NCBI GenBank assembly: GCA_002134785.1
Contig: MBQZ01000026.1
Span: 1 to 34,803, forward strand
DNA length: 34,803 nucleotides
Direction: 5' to 3'
Source of the DNA: Crenothrix sp. D3
GTDB taxonomy: Bacteria; Pseudomonadota; Gammaproteobacteria; Methylococcales; Methylomonadaceae
Position numbers and translations under genes: made by a program. This document shows, one piece after another, positions 8,394 to 16,465 of this stretch (the stretch's first letter is position 1; each line of letters begins with the position of its first letter). The notes under the pieces were generated by a model that ran no database searches, was not told the origin of the DNA, and saw only the letters and a program-made list of their open reading frames with translations.

Positions 8394-9595
8394 AAATCTG
8401 CCTAATTATTGATGATTATTTGCCTCATAGTATTAAAGTAGGGGCAAAAATGATGCACGAATTAGGTGTGCAATTTGTAAAAATGGGGCATAGTGTCACG
8501 GTTATTACGCCTGATGACACGTTAAGTAAACGTTTTGAAATAACAGAACTTGATGGTGTCACTGTTTGTCATTTTCGTTCTGGTGAAATTAAAAATGTTT
8601 CAAAATTGAAACGTGCTATTAATGAAACGTTACTTTCTTATAATGCGTGGCGAGCCTGTAAAGATTATTTACAGCAAAATCCTCATGAATTAATTGTTTA
8701 TTATTCGCCTAGTATTTTTTGGGGACAATTAGTAAATAAATTAAAAAAATTATGGGGGGCTTCAAGCTACTTAATTCTGCGAGATTTTTTTCCTCAATGG
8801 GTTATAGATAATGGCATATTAAGTGAGCATTCCCCGATAACAAGCTATTTTAGATTTTTTGAACGGTTAAGCTATCAAGCTGCTGATACGATTGCTATTC
8901 AGTCGCCAAAAAATTTGGAGTGGTTTGCTAAAACATCAGGTACGCATAAACCTTTAGAGCTTTTATATAATTGGGCATCGAATACACCTATTTTAGAACA
9001 AAGTAATTATTATCGAAAAAAACTTGGTTTAGAGAATAAGGTTGTCTATTTTTATGGCGGCAATATAGGTCATGCCCAAGATATGATGAATATTGTTCGG
9101 TTAGCGAAAAATATGCTTTCCATAGAAAATATTCATTTTGTTCTAGTGGGAAAAGGAGATGAATTTGACCTTGTCCAACAAGCAATAAAAATTGAAAACC
9201 TAAAAAACATGACATTATTACCTGCGGTTTCTCAAGCTGAATTTAAAGCTATGTTGAGCGAGTTTGATGTGGGGTTATTTAGTCTGCATCGAGATCATAC
9301 GACGCATAATTTCCCTGGAAAATTACTTGCGTACATGGTTCAAAGCATTCCAATTTTAGGTAGCGTAAATATAGATAATGATTTACAAGAAGTTATAGAG
9401 AATGCTCAGGCAGGATACGTTACTGTTAATGGTGAAGATGATAAATTATTTGAAAATGCTTGTAAGTTGCAGGATGAAGTGTTGCGTAAATTAATGGGGC
9501 AAAATTCTAAAAAGTTATTACATGATACTTTTTCTGTAGAGGTGGCAGTGGATAAAATATTAGATTTTTATAACCAACAAAAAACTAAAGGCTAA
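8390..9595 (+). CDS. wbuB: GT4 glycosyltransferase, probable L-fucosaminyl transferase (WbuB)
   Basis: This 401-residue GT4 enzyme directly follows fnlABC with a 4-bp overlap, the position of wbuB in E. coli loci. The N-terminal domain begins [22 protein letters not shown], with a Gly loop after the first strand. The C-terminal domain shows [24 protein letters not shown] and [17 protein letters not shown], where donor-binding residues of the family lie. By context it should transfer L-FucNAc (or L-FucNAm) from UDP onto the growing lipid-linked repeat unit. The symbol rests on synteny plus family; substrate specificity is inferred. Confidence 0.82.
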   Translation: MKICLIIDDYLPHSIKVGAKMMHELGVQFVKMGHSVTVITPDDTLSKRFEITELDGVTVCHFRSGEIKNVSKLKRAINETLLSYNAWRACKDYLQQNPHELIVYYSPSIFWGQLVNKLKKLWGASSYLILRDFFPQWVIDNGILSEHSPITSYFRFFERLSYQAADTIAIQSPKNLEWFAKTSGTHKPLELLYNWASNTPILEQSNYYRKKLGLENKVVYFYGGNIGHAQDMMNIVRLAKNMLSIENIHFVLVGKGDEFDLVQQAIKIENLKNMTLLPAVSQAEFKAMLSEFDVGLFSLHRDHTTHNFPGKLLAYMVQSIPILGSVNIDNDLQEVIENAQAGYVTVNGEDDKLFENACKLQDEVLRKLMGQNSKKLLHDTFSVEVAVDKILDFYNQQKTKG

Positions 9596-9598
9596 TAA

Positions 9599-10549
9599 AT
9601 GAATATTTTAATTACAGGTGGAAGCGGATTTATTGGAACTAGATTGGTTGATAACCTTATAGAAAAAAACCATAACATCAAAATTTTTGATAAAGTACAA
9701 AGTAACAAATACCCTGAGCTTACAATTATTGGTGATATTAGAGACAGGGATGTATTAATAGAGGCTTGTATAGGTATAGATACTATATATAACCTCGCAG
9801 CTGAACATGCGGATGATGTAACTCCGAGTTCACTATATGCTGATGTAAATATTGGCGGTGCTGAAAATATTATTGCAGCAGCCAAAGTAAACGGAGTAAA
9901 AAATATTGTTTTTACAAGTTCAGTGGCTATTTATGGTTTAAATTGCGGTACTCCAGATGAAAGTATGGGGGCGCAACCATTTAATGAATATGGGCGTACA
10001 AAATATGAAGCGGAGAAAATTTTTTTAAATTGGGTTAAAGAGGATGAAACAAACTCTTTAACAATTCTTCGTCCATCTGTAGTGTTTGGTGAAAATAATC
10101 GTGGGAATGTTTATAATCTAATTAGTCAAATTGCTAAGGGTAAGTTTTTGATGGTGGGTGATGGCAAGAATCATAAGTCGATGAGTTATGTTGGGAATAT
10201 TTCGGCTTTTTTAGCATCATTAATCAAAGCGCAGGGGGGAGTAGCGATTTACAATTTTGCAGACAAACCAGATATTAGTTCCAATGAAATAGTTAAAATT
10301 GTCAAAGATGAAATGAAAATCCGTAGCAATATACCTTCTTTACCATATTACATTGGACTATTTGGTGGTTATACATTTGATGTTTTAGCAAAAATTACAG
10401 GAAAAAAATTTTCTATCAGTTCAATCCGAGTCAAAAAATTTTGCTCCGAGACAACGGTTAATACTAATAAATTATTAGAGTCTGGATTTAAAGCACCTGA
10501 TACTTTAGAAGATGGGCTGCGTAAAATGATTAAGCATGAATTTAAATAG
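9599..10549 (+). CDS. NAD-dependent sugar-nucleotide epimerase/reductase (extended SDR)
   Basis: A 316-residue extended SDR with the loop GGSGFIG near the N-terminus, a TSSVAIYG catalytic Ser strand and the Tyr/Lys pair in EYGRTKYEAEK. It starts 3 bp after wbuB. In P. aeruginosa-type loci an SDR of this kind (WbjF/WbpV) lies just before the WecA-like transferase and reduces or epimerises the 4-keto sugar that becomes the initiating residue (D-FucNAc or D-QuiNAc). The same could hold here. However, no full WbpM-type dehydratase is present in the window, so its substrate would have to come from elsewhere. Confidence 0.8.
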   Translation: MNILITGGSGFIGTRLVDNLIEKNHNIKIFDKVQSNKYPELTIIGDIRDRDVLIEACIGIDTIYNLAAEHADDVTPSSLYADVNIGGAENIIAAAKVNGVKNIVFTSSVAIYGLNCGTPDESMGAQPFNEYGRTKYEAEKIFLNWVKEDETNSLTILRPSVVFGENNRGNVYNLISQIAKGKFLMVGDGKNHKSMSYVGNISAFLASLIKAQGGVAIYNFADKPDISSNEIVKIVKDEMKIRSNIPSLPYYIGLFGGYTFDVLAKITGKKFSISSIRVKKFCSETTVNTNKLLESGFKAPDTLEDGLRKMIKHEFK

Positions 10550-10596
10550 GATGATAAGTCTGTGCCAGTCATTACTTTTTTATCAATAAGGGAAAT

Positions 10597-10998
10597 ATGA
10601 AATCAACGGACAAAAAAAAACAACTGTTGATATGGCTTACCGAGCATACAGAAATAGAAACAGCTATTTTATTTGGCTCATACGCTACAGGAACTGAGAC
10701 TGATCACAGTGATATAGACTTGGCTATTCAACTATCCTCAAGTAAAAAAATATCCGCTGAAGAAAAATTGAATTACCTAATGGAATTAGGAAACCTATTA
10801 GAAATAGATATTGATATTATTGATTTAAATAAAGTAGGGCAGCCATTATTATCTCAAATTATAAAATATGGCAAACGATTAAAAGGATCACAAATACACT
10901 ATACCGAATTAGTGATAAAAAACATCAATACTACGCAAGATGTTATGCCTTATATTGAACGAATGCTTTCAGAAAGAAGAAAACAATGGATAAGATAA
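10597..10998 (+). CDS. mntA: MNT-family nucleotidyltransferase (MntA-like antitoxin)
   Basis: A 133-residue minimal nucleotidyltransferase. The core motif LFGSYATG followed by SDIDLAI gives the GSX10DXD metal-binding pattern, and IDIDIIDL supplies the third acidic strand. MntA-type antitoxins modify their HEPN partner HepT by transferring AMP to it. Here the stop overlaps a second ATG (10986) that opens a HepT-like start, the usual mntA-hepT arrangement, but that partner is destroyed after 15 codons by a mobile element. GGGAAA upstream gives a plausible ribosome binding site. An orphan antitoxin between sugar genes is odd, and it may persist neutrally. Confidence 0.85.
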   Translation: MKSTDKKKQLLIWLTEHTEIETAILFGSYATGTETDHSDIDLAIQLSSSKKISAEEKLNYLMELGNLLEIDIDIIDLNKVGQPLLSQIIKYGKRLKGSQIHYTELVIKNINTTQDVMPYIERMLSERRKQWIR

Positions 10999-11045
10999 TT
11001 GTCGCAAAAAAAATTGATTCAATTTTAAGAGGCGTTGGTGCATAA
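10986..11045 (+). pseudogene. hepT: 5' remnant of hepT toxin gene cut by a MITE
   Basis: An ATG overlapping the end of mntA by 13 bp opens MDKIIVAKKIDSILR, which looks like the start of HepT/DUF86 toxins. After codon 15 the frame enters the inverted-repeat end of the element at 11031 and stops at TAA 11043-11045. No HEPN continuation is visible beyond either MITE copy, so the rest has been deleted or displaced. The call rests on short similarity plus the conserved gene order. Confidence 0.6.
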
Positions 11046-11203
11046 ATAAATCTATGTAAACACATGAAATATAAATAAATTTTTTTAAAGTATTTTTTAA
11101 AAAATCGTAAAATTGGGCTAATTTGGCAAAAAACAGCGATTTTTTATCAAAAATACAAAAATAACCAATTGATTAATAATAATTTTATTTATACACCAAC
11201 GCC
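11031..11203. mobile_element. MITE copy 1 (173 bp, inverted-repeat ends)
   Basis: The left end GGCGTTGGTGCATAAATAAA is matched by the reverse complement of the right end (11184-11203) with one mismatch. The interior is AT-rich, non-coding, and has a nested inverted repeat (AAAAATCG ... CGATTTTT). It is nearly identical to the copy at 11320-11491: three substitutions and one 1-bp indel by eye. No target-site duplication could be recognised. Confidence 0.88.
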
Positions 11204-11218
11204 CTTTTTTTAACGAGA

Positions 11219-11268
11219 TTTGTAACAACGTGTAACAAAAGATGGATTTTGTTACACGCTGTTACAAA
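11219..11268. repeat. Long hairpin with four TGTAACA-type motifs between the MITEs
   Basis: Two 22-nt arms (11219-11240 and 11247-11268) pair with a single mismatch around a 6-nt loop GATGGA. Each arm carries two TGTAACA-like heptamers with a 10-bp period, so the block could be a double operator, a mobile-element end or an RNA stem. No T-run follows directly, so it is not a typical terminator. Confidence 0.8.
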
Positions 11269-11319
11269 AATAAGTCACGATGACTTGCTATTTCTGTAAA
11301 ATTTAAACAACAATGAGAG

Positions 11320-11491
11320 GGCGTTGGTGCATAAATAAATCTATGTAAACACATGAAATATAAATAAATTTTTTTAAAGTATTTTTTAAAAATCGTAAAA
11401 TTAGGCTAATTTGGCAAAAAACAGCGATTTTTTATCAAAAATACAAAAATAACCAATTGATTAATAATAATTTTATTTATGCACCACCGCC
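11320..11491. mobile_element. MITE copy 2 (172 bp), same orientation as copy 1
   Basis: It repeats copy 1 almost base for base, with the same ends (GGCGTTGGTGCATAAATAAA on the left; right end slightly changed to a CACCACCGCC tail). It ends 34 bp before the start chosen for the WecA-like gene, so it forms most of that gene's upstream region and may affect its expression. Confidence 0.88.
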
Positions 11492-11525
11492 AATTATATT
11501 TATCGTAAATTTTGAAATATTAATT

Positions 11526-13367
11526 ATGTTATCAACACCTTTACTGAAATATTTTTCCGTTTTTATTTTATCAGCCTTTATCGTTATTCTATTAACACCA
11601 TTTTTTATCAAATTAGCACCACGCCTAGGTTTAATGGATGTTCCTGATGAACGCTGCGTACATAAAAACATAACGCCATTAGGTGGCGGCTTAGTTGTCT
11701 TTATTGCTTTTAATATAAGTTGTTATGCAATTTATCATTATTTTTGGTTTGGCTTCAGTAGTTTATTAAATATAACTTGGTGGCAGGCATTTTTTATTGC
11801 TTCCGCTATTTTATTAATAGTCGGTTTAATTGATGACCGTTTTGGTATGTCCCCATTAATGAAACTTATAGGACAAGCGACTGCCTGTGCGACGCTTTAT
11901 TTTTTATCGGGCTATTCAGTTAGTTTATTGAATATTGATTTTGGTTTTTGGGGTGGATTAGTTTTTGTTTTAATTTGGACGCTGGCTATTGTTAATGCCT
12001 TTAATTTAATTGATGGCTTAGATGGTTTATGTTCGGGTTTGGCAATGATTTCAGCGATTGGTTTGGCAGCGATTTTTATTTTTCGCCATTCGGTAGGTGA
12101 TGCGCTGGTTTGTTTAGCGTTAGTGGGGGCTTGCGCGGGTTTTCTTTATTATAATTTTTTCCCCGCCAAAGTATTTTTAGGTGATACAGGGAGTATGTTT
12201 TTAGGCTTTACGCTGGCAAGTATTAGTTTACATGCAGGCGGCAAAGGTTCACTTGCCGTTATTTTAGCAGCACCTTTTTTTATTGCGGGTGTTCCCATTA
12301 TCGATACACTACTGGCAATTTGGCGGCGTTCCATTCGAAAAACGTTAGCAAAACGTCATGGATTACTTCGCGTTGGTGTGATGCAAGCTGATAAAGATCA
12401 TCTTCACCATCGACTGCTTAATAATGGTTTGACTCAACGCCATGCCACTTTAATATTGTATGCAGTAAATATTTTAATAGTCTGTATTGGTCTGCTATTT
12501 ATGATATTTAAAGAACGTGTAATAGGGATGTTTTTAATTATATTGCTAATAACTATTTTTTTATTAGTTAAATATGTATTGCACATTGAGTTATGGGAAA
12601 CTCATAGGTTAATGGCATCACCCAATGAAACATCTTCTTTAACACGGATTTCTGCTCTGTATTATTGTTTATTTGATTTATTATGGATGGCTATGGCTGT
12701 TTGGTTGACTGAGTTCATTACGTTATCTGGCGTAACATATTTTGATAGTATTGGAGAATGGTTTTCGCAACTTCCTTTGTGGGAAACACCTGTTTTTCTA
12801 TTACTATTTGCTTCTAATACTTATGTTAAAGTGTGGAAATCAAGTGTTTTTAAGGATTATTTATTTTTATTAATAGCTATTTTAGTGGGTTCTATTATTA
12901 GTTTATCTTTACTTATACCATCAAATATTGACAATAATTTATTGTTAATTAATAAGACATTACTATTTTTTTTATTGTCATCGATAGGTATAGTCAGTAT
13001 TCGAGTTGTCCATCATCTGATTAGAGAATTTACTATCAATAATGCTAATACGCGCAATATTATAGTCTATGGGGCAGGAGATAATGGCGACTTATATTTG
13101 CATAAATGTTATTTAAAAAATGCAAGTAAACTAGGATCTGTTAATATCATTGGATTTATAGATGATAATTTACTATTAAAAAATAAATATGTTTATGGAA
13201 AAAAGATATTTGGTGGATTGAGTGAGTTGACTGAATTAATATCGAAATATCCTATTGATGAGATTGTAATTACAACAGAAATATCAAATGAAATATTGTT
13301 TCAACTTAAAGAGATTATTCATAATAACTCTATTAAGATAATAAAATGGCACACTGTATTTGTGTAA
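11526..13367 (+). CDS. WecA-like polyprenyl-phosphate sugar-1-P transferase fused to a WbpM-type N-terminal domain
   Basis: A 613-residue membrane protein; I start at ATG 11526 (MLSTPLLKYF) because the in-frame TTG at 11457 lies inside the MITE. Residues 1 to about 340 are a PF00953-type transferase with DVPDERCVHK, the GLIDDRFG aspartate pair, NAFNLIDGLDGL, FLGDTGSMFLG and the HLHHRL motif, which initiates the repeat unit on undecaprenyl phosphate. After further membrane segments the last ~106 residues form a Rossmann-like domain (IIVYGAGDNGDLYL, IIGFIDD, GKKIFGG) as found at the N-terminus of WbpM/FlaA1-like dehydratases. The catalytic dehydratase domain itself is absent. This may be a genuine two-module protein or the relic of a fusion with WbpM. 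Confidence 0.87.
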   Translation: MLSTPLLKYFSVFILSAFIVILLTPFFIKLAPRLGLMDVPDERCVHKNITPLGGGLVVFIAFNISCYAIYHYFWFGFSSLLNITWWQAFFIASAILLIVGLIDDRFGMSPLMKLIGQATACATLYFLSGYSVSLLNIDFGFWGGLVFVLIWTLAIVNAFNLIDGLDGLCSGLAMISAIGLAAIFIFRHSVGDALVCLALVGACAGFLYYNFFPAKVFLGDTGSMFLGFTLASISLHAGGKGSLAVILAAPFFIAGVPIIDTLLAIWRRSIRKTLAKRHGLLRVGVMQADKDHLHHRLLNNGLTQRHATLILYAVNILIVCIGLLFMIFKERVIGMFLIILLITIFLLVKYVLHIELWETHRLMASPNETSSLTRISALYYCLFDLLWMAMAVWLTEFITLSGVTYFDSIGEWFSQLPLWETPVFLLLFASNTYVKVWKSSVFKDYLFLLIAILVGSIISLSLLIPSNIDNNLLLINKTLLFFLLSSIGIVSIRVVHHLIREFTINNANTRNIIVYGAGDNGDLYLHKCYLKNASKLGSVNIIGFIDDNLLLKNKYVYGKKIFGGLSELTELISKYPIDEIVITTEISNEILFQLKEIIHNNSIKIIKWHTVFV

Positions 13368-13373
13368 ATGTAA

Positions 13374-14744
13374 ATGAAATTATTTTATTGTTTATTACTG
13401 GTTGTATTTTTATCACCTTTACCTTATGCAGCTAATACACCTTGGGCATGGAGTTTATGCTCACTATTGATTGCTACCATAGCTATTATTTGGGCGATAC
13501 AATCAATTTTTTCTTTCAAAAATTCTTTTTCTTCACAGCTTAAATTAATAATCGATATTATTGTTGTATTTTTTTTCGTTGTCTGCTGGGTATTAATACA
13601 AACATCACATTTTTCCCCTAATTTAAATCATCCATTATGGCAATTAAATAATTCTGTTGCTAGATCTGTTTTTGGTTTCATTTCATTAACACCAGCAGAT
13701 AGTTTGGATTCACTAATGCGTTTATTGAGTTATGCGTTAGTATTTTTTCTGGCATTTTATTATAGTCTTGATGTTTATAAGGCTAGGTTGATTTTTTATA
13801 GTTTAATAGTGATTGGTTTTTTTTATTCTGCTTACGGACTCATTATTTATCTAGGTGATTTTAAAATGATTCTTTGGCGGGAAGAACCTGACTTAAGTTC
13901 TTTATCCAGCACTTTTGTTAATCGTAATCATTTTGCTACTTTTGCTGGCTTAACCTTATTATGTTCTTTAGCGTTAATCCACGATGCAACGACTGTTTCA
14001 GCACGATATAACAGAGGAGGTAATATTGGTTTACAGCGTTTCATTGAAAATTTAATTACTCGTGTTTGGTTTCCTTTATTAGCCTTTATTGTTATTAGTA
14101 CAGCATTAATACTGACTCATTCACGGGGTGGATTTTTTAGCAGTTTATTGGGCTTATTCGTATTATTACTCGCTTTAAATAGCAATAGTAAAACTAGAAA
14201 CGTTTATATTTTGTGGTTGTTTATCACCTTTATTGCAGTGGGTAGCATTGTTTTTTATATTAGTAGCGATGGCTTATTATCAAGACTTGATAGCCAAGGC
14301 TTAAGTGATCCTCTTCGCGAGTTAAATCATCAATTAACGTGGACAGCTATATTGACTAATCCTTGGCTTGGTTTTGGTTTGGGAAGTTTTGAAGAGGTTT
14401 TCCCTTTGTATAAAACGATGGAGATGGCAGGATCTTTCACTTCCCCTTATTTAATTGATTACGCCCATAATACTTACTTGGAAACTATTTTTGAACTAGG
14501 ATTTCCTGCGGCAATGGGGTTATTTTATTGTTTTTTAAGACTAGCCAGTATTTGTTTTATAGGTTTATTCGTTAGAAAAAAAAATTCGCTGTATCCAGCC
14601 GTAGGCTTAGCGGCGACTTGTTTAATTGCGACCCATGCTTGTGTTGATTTTAGTATGCAAATCCCAGCCATTCCTTATACTTACGCTCTGCTCATGGGAG
14701 CAGCGTGTGCGCAATCTTTTTCGTCAAGAAATAGCACACTTTGA
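13374..14744 (+). CDS. O-antigen ligase/polymerase family membrane protein
   Basis: A 456-residue polytopic protein beginning 6 bp after the WecA-like gene. It has about ten or more hydrophobic segments. The Wzy_C-type core includes LTHSRGGFFSSLLGL and a large periplasmic loop ending in LGFGLGSFEEVFPLYK ... DYAHNTYLETIFELG, with the His that is functionally important in ligases. It would either attach the lipid-linked glycan to lipid A-core (WaaL type) or polymerise it (Wzy type); the sequence alone does not decide. The stop codon lies 6 bp before the hairpin end of a tnpB element, so the native C-terminus may have been altered by that insertion. Confidence 0.85.
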   Translation: MKLFYCLLLVVFLSPLPYAANTPWAWSLCSLLIATIAIIWAIQSIFSFKNSFSSQLKLIIDIIVVFFFVVCWVLIQTSHFSPNLNHPLWQLNNSVARSVFGFISLTPADSLDSLMRLLSYALVFFLAFYYSLDVYKARLIFYSLIVIGFFYSAYGLIIYLGDFKMILWREEPDLSSLSSTFVNRNHFATFAGLTLLCSLALIHDATTVSARYNRGGNIGLQRFIENLITRVWFPLLAFIVISTALILTHSRGGFFSSLLGLFVLLLALNSNSKTRNVYILWLFITFIAVGSIVFYISSDGLLSRLDSQGLSDPLRELNHQLTWTAILTNPWLGFGLGSFEEVFPLYKTMEMAGSFTSPYLIDYAHNTYLETIFELGFPAAMGLFYCFLRLASICFIGLFVRKKNSLYPAVGLAATCLIATHACVDFSMQIPAIPYTYALLMGAACAQSFSSRNSTL

Positions 14745-14950
14745 CACCTCCCCCCGCTAAAGCAGGGGGATTCCTACTGCTAGACGCTTATGCCCAAGCG
14801 CGAGAATGTTCTTGGCGGCATTAATATCTCTATCATGCGTTGTGCCACACTCAGCACACGTCCATTCTCTTATTCGCAAACCTGTTCTACCTTTCGGACT
14901 ATTGGAGCTTATACAGCCACAGCACGAACAAGTTTGGGTAGTGTAGCTTT
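14745..14950 (-). ncRNA. Possible reRNA (omega RNA) overlapping the tnpB 3' end
   Basis: TnpB systems make a guide RNA from the 3' end of the element. On the minus strand that is the tnpB tail plus the 14751-14769 hairpin, with a guide reading out into the 3' end of the ligase gene. This is inferred from family knowledge; boundaries are approximate and no independent promoter was identified. Confidence 0.3.
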
Positions 14951-15931
14951 CGTTGACTTCTAAAAATACGCCTTGCGTCGCTATCGACTTATATTCAAGC
15001 TGTGTTTTCAGCATGAACCAGCCTGCATCCAAAACGGATTTAGCCATTTTGGTTTTTGCGAGTTTTTTGCTACTGACGTTGCCAACGATGATTAAACTAT
15101 TTTCTTTGACTATCTTGTGGGTGAATTTATGGATTGCATCCTTGCGGGTGTTTTTTATCTTGGCGTGAATAGCTTTAACGCGCTTTTTATCTCTAGCTCG
15201 TTGTGCTTTGCCTAGCTTTAACTCTAAATTTCTATAACAATCCTGTCTTGCCAAGCACTCGCCATTTGAACAGGTAGCGGTGGTTTTTAACCCTAAATCA
15301 ATCCCCACTTGTCCGCCATCAGCGTGTCTTTCGACTGTTTCAACTTGAACAACAATATTGAAATACCAGCGACCACGCGCATCTTGACTAAAACAGCCTG
15401 AGCGAAAAGCAAACTTTGAAAGTCCGTAGCTATCCCATACCTTGAAATAAAACCCAGCGTATCTGACACACCCATTAACCCACTTTGCCGCGCCTGACTT
15501 AAAAGGAATCCAGCCCAGTGCTTTTTTAGCACCGCCAGAACACCGCCAATTTAACTTGTTTTTCTTGAACTGCTTGCGGGCTTTTGCATGAACGGCGATA
15601 GTTTCTTGAACTGCCGTGGAGTCGATAATCATGCCGCGTTCTTTGCGAATACCTTTCAAGTCTTTCATCAAATCAAATGCCGATGTCCCACAATTCATAT
15701 AACCGACTTCTGGAATCGGCACCCACGAGTATTCAGCAGAAAACGCATTCGCCGCGTTCCAGACTTGATTGACATCAAACGCCATGCGATTCAATAAACT
15801 AGCGTGTTTATCGCGGACTCTGACGGATAGGGTTTTGATTAAGGGTTTCATGTGTGTCAAAATACAACTTGTTGTCTACGTTGTCAAAAATCAACAGCAC
15901 ACCTTACATCCCCGCCCTAAAGAGACGGGGC
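14750..15931 (-). mobile_element. IS200/IS605-type tnpB-only element (IS1341-like)
   Basis: The single tnpB gene is flanked by short imperfect hairpins typical of this superfamily. One (14751-14769, CCCCCGC/GCAGGGGG with loop TAAA) contains the tnpB stop codon. The other (15910-15930, CCCCG/CGGGG) lies about 60 bp upstream of the tnpB start. No Y1 transposase (tnpA) gene is present, so the element would need a partner in trans to move. Exact ends are estimated from the hairpins. Confidence 0.75.
14757..15851 (-). CDS. tnpB: TnpB RNA-guided endonuclease-like protein
   Basis: The protein has 364 residues from the ATG at 15851; a TTG three codons earlier is less likely. RuvC-I Asp185 is in VGIDLGLK and RuvC-III Asp342 in HDRDINAAKNI. 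A zinc finger is formed by C308-x2-C311 and C332-x2-C335. At the usual RuvC-II position, where most TnpB proteins have Glu, the sequence reads IIVGNVSS with Gly257. A Glu at 301, just before SYTTQTCSCCG, is a candidate substitute, similar to the relocated glutamate reported for some TnpB and Fanzor branches. The protein is therefore either an active rearranged-site nuclease or a dead one; intactness of the rest favours activity. It is convergent with the O-antigen ligase gene. Confidence 0.88.
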   Translation of the reverse strand: MKPLIKTLSVRVRDKHASLLNRMAFDVNQVWNAANAFSAEYSWVPIPEVGYMNCGTSAFDLMKDLKGIRKERGMIIDSTAVQETIAVHAKARKQFKKNKLNWRCSGGAKKALGWIPFKSGAAKWVNGCVRYAGFYFKVWDSYGLSKFAFRSGCFSQDARGRWYFNIVVQVETVERHADGGQVGIDLGLKTTATCSNGECLARQDCYRNLELKLGKAQRARDKKRVKAIHAKIKNTRKDAIHKFTHKIVKENSLIIVGNVSSKKLAKTKMAKSVLDAGWFMLKTQLEYKSIATQGVFLEVNESYTTQTCSCCGCISSNSPKGRTGLRIREWTCAECGTTHDRDINAAKNILALGHKRLAVGIPLL

Positions 15932-15949
15932 TTTACGGTGCTTTCTGGT

Positions 15950-16228
15950 CTGTCCATTACCCACATCTTTTTAGCTAATAATATCAATCTGTTAGGCTAT
16001 AAAAAAAGTGGATTACCTCTTAACGTTACACGAACAATAAAGCATCAAGAACAAAAAATCGGGTAGTTACAACCACAAGATGTCTTTTTTATGCCTTAGT
16101 GAGGCAACTTATCAACGATAGACTCTCTGTAACTCTATGATTCTAAATGTCTTTATACTCAGTAAACGATGAATTAGAACGTAATCTATTGATTTTAAAC
16201 AACTAACGTACTTGTGGGTAATGGACAG
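15950..16228. mobile_element. 279-bp non-autonomous element with 16-bp TIRs and 10-bp target duplication
   Basis: The ends CTGTCCATTACCCACA (15950-15965) and TGTGGGTAATGGACAG (16213-16228) are perfect inverted repeats. The 10 bp GCTTTCTGGT occurs directly on both sides (15940-15949 and 16229-16238), a perfect target-site duplication. The interior has no convincing coding sequence. A 10-bp duplication would suit an IS4-type transposase acting in trans, but the family is not proven. Confidence 0.9.
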
Positions 16229-16238
16229 GCTTTCTGGT

Positions 16239-16465
16239 AAAAAAATATGGGGACACATAATCCGATATGGCTTATGCGTTTATTAGGTACGGTACTAGCT
16301 TTTCACAGCTACATAATCGTAAAACTGACCTTGCATTGCATTAACTCCATAAGCTATTGATATTAATAATGCAGATTAAAACAGCGGTCACTTATATAAC
16401 ATAAACTAAATACTTTAATGGATTTAATACAAAATGCCTTTTCTTGATGTGCGTACTATTTTTAT
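16239..16465. other. Non-coding stretch between two small mobile elements
   Basis: No reading frame with recognisable content was found on either strand in these 227 bp. It does not look like the missing N-terminal part of the GGDEF gene whose tail lies downstream, so sequence between them was probably lost. Confidence 0.5.

Noticed and set aside
4729-10998. HEPN-like protein at 4729 and MNT protein at 10597 as one toxin-antitoxin pair
   Set aside because: They are 5.5 kb apart with unrelated sugar genes between, and mntA has its own truncated hepT immediately after it.
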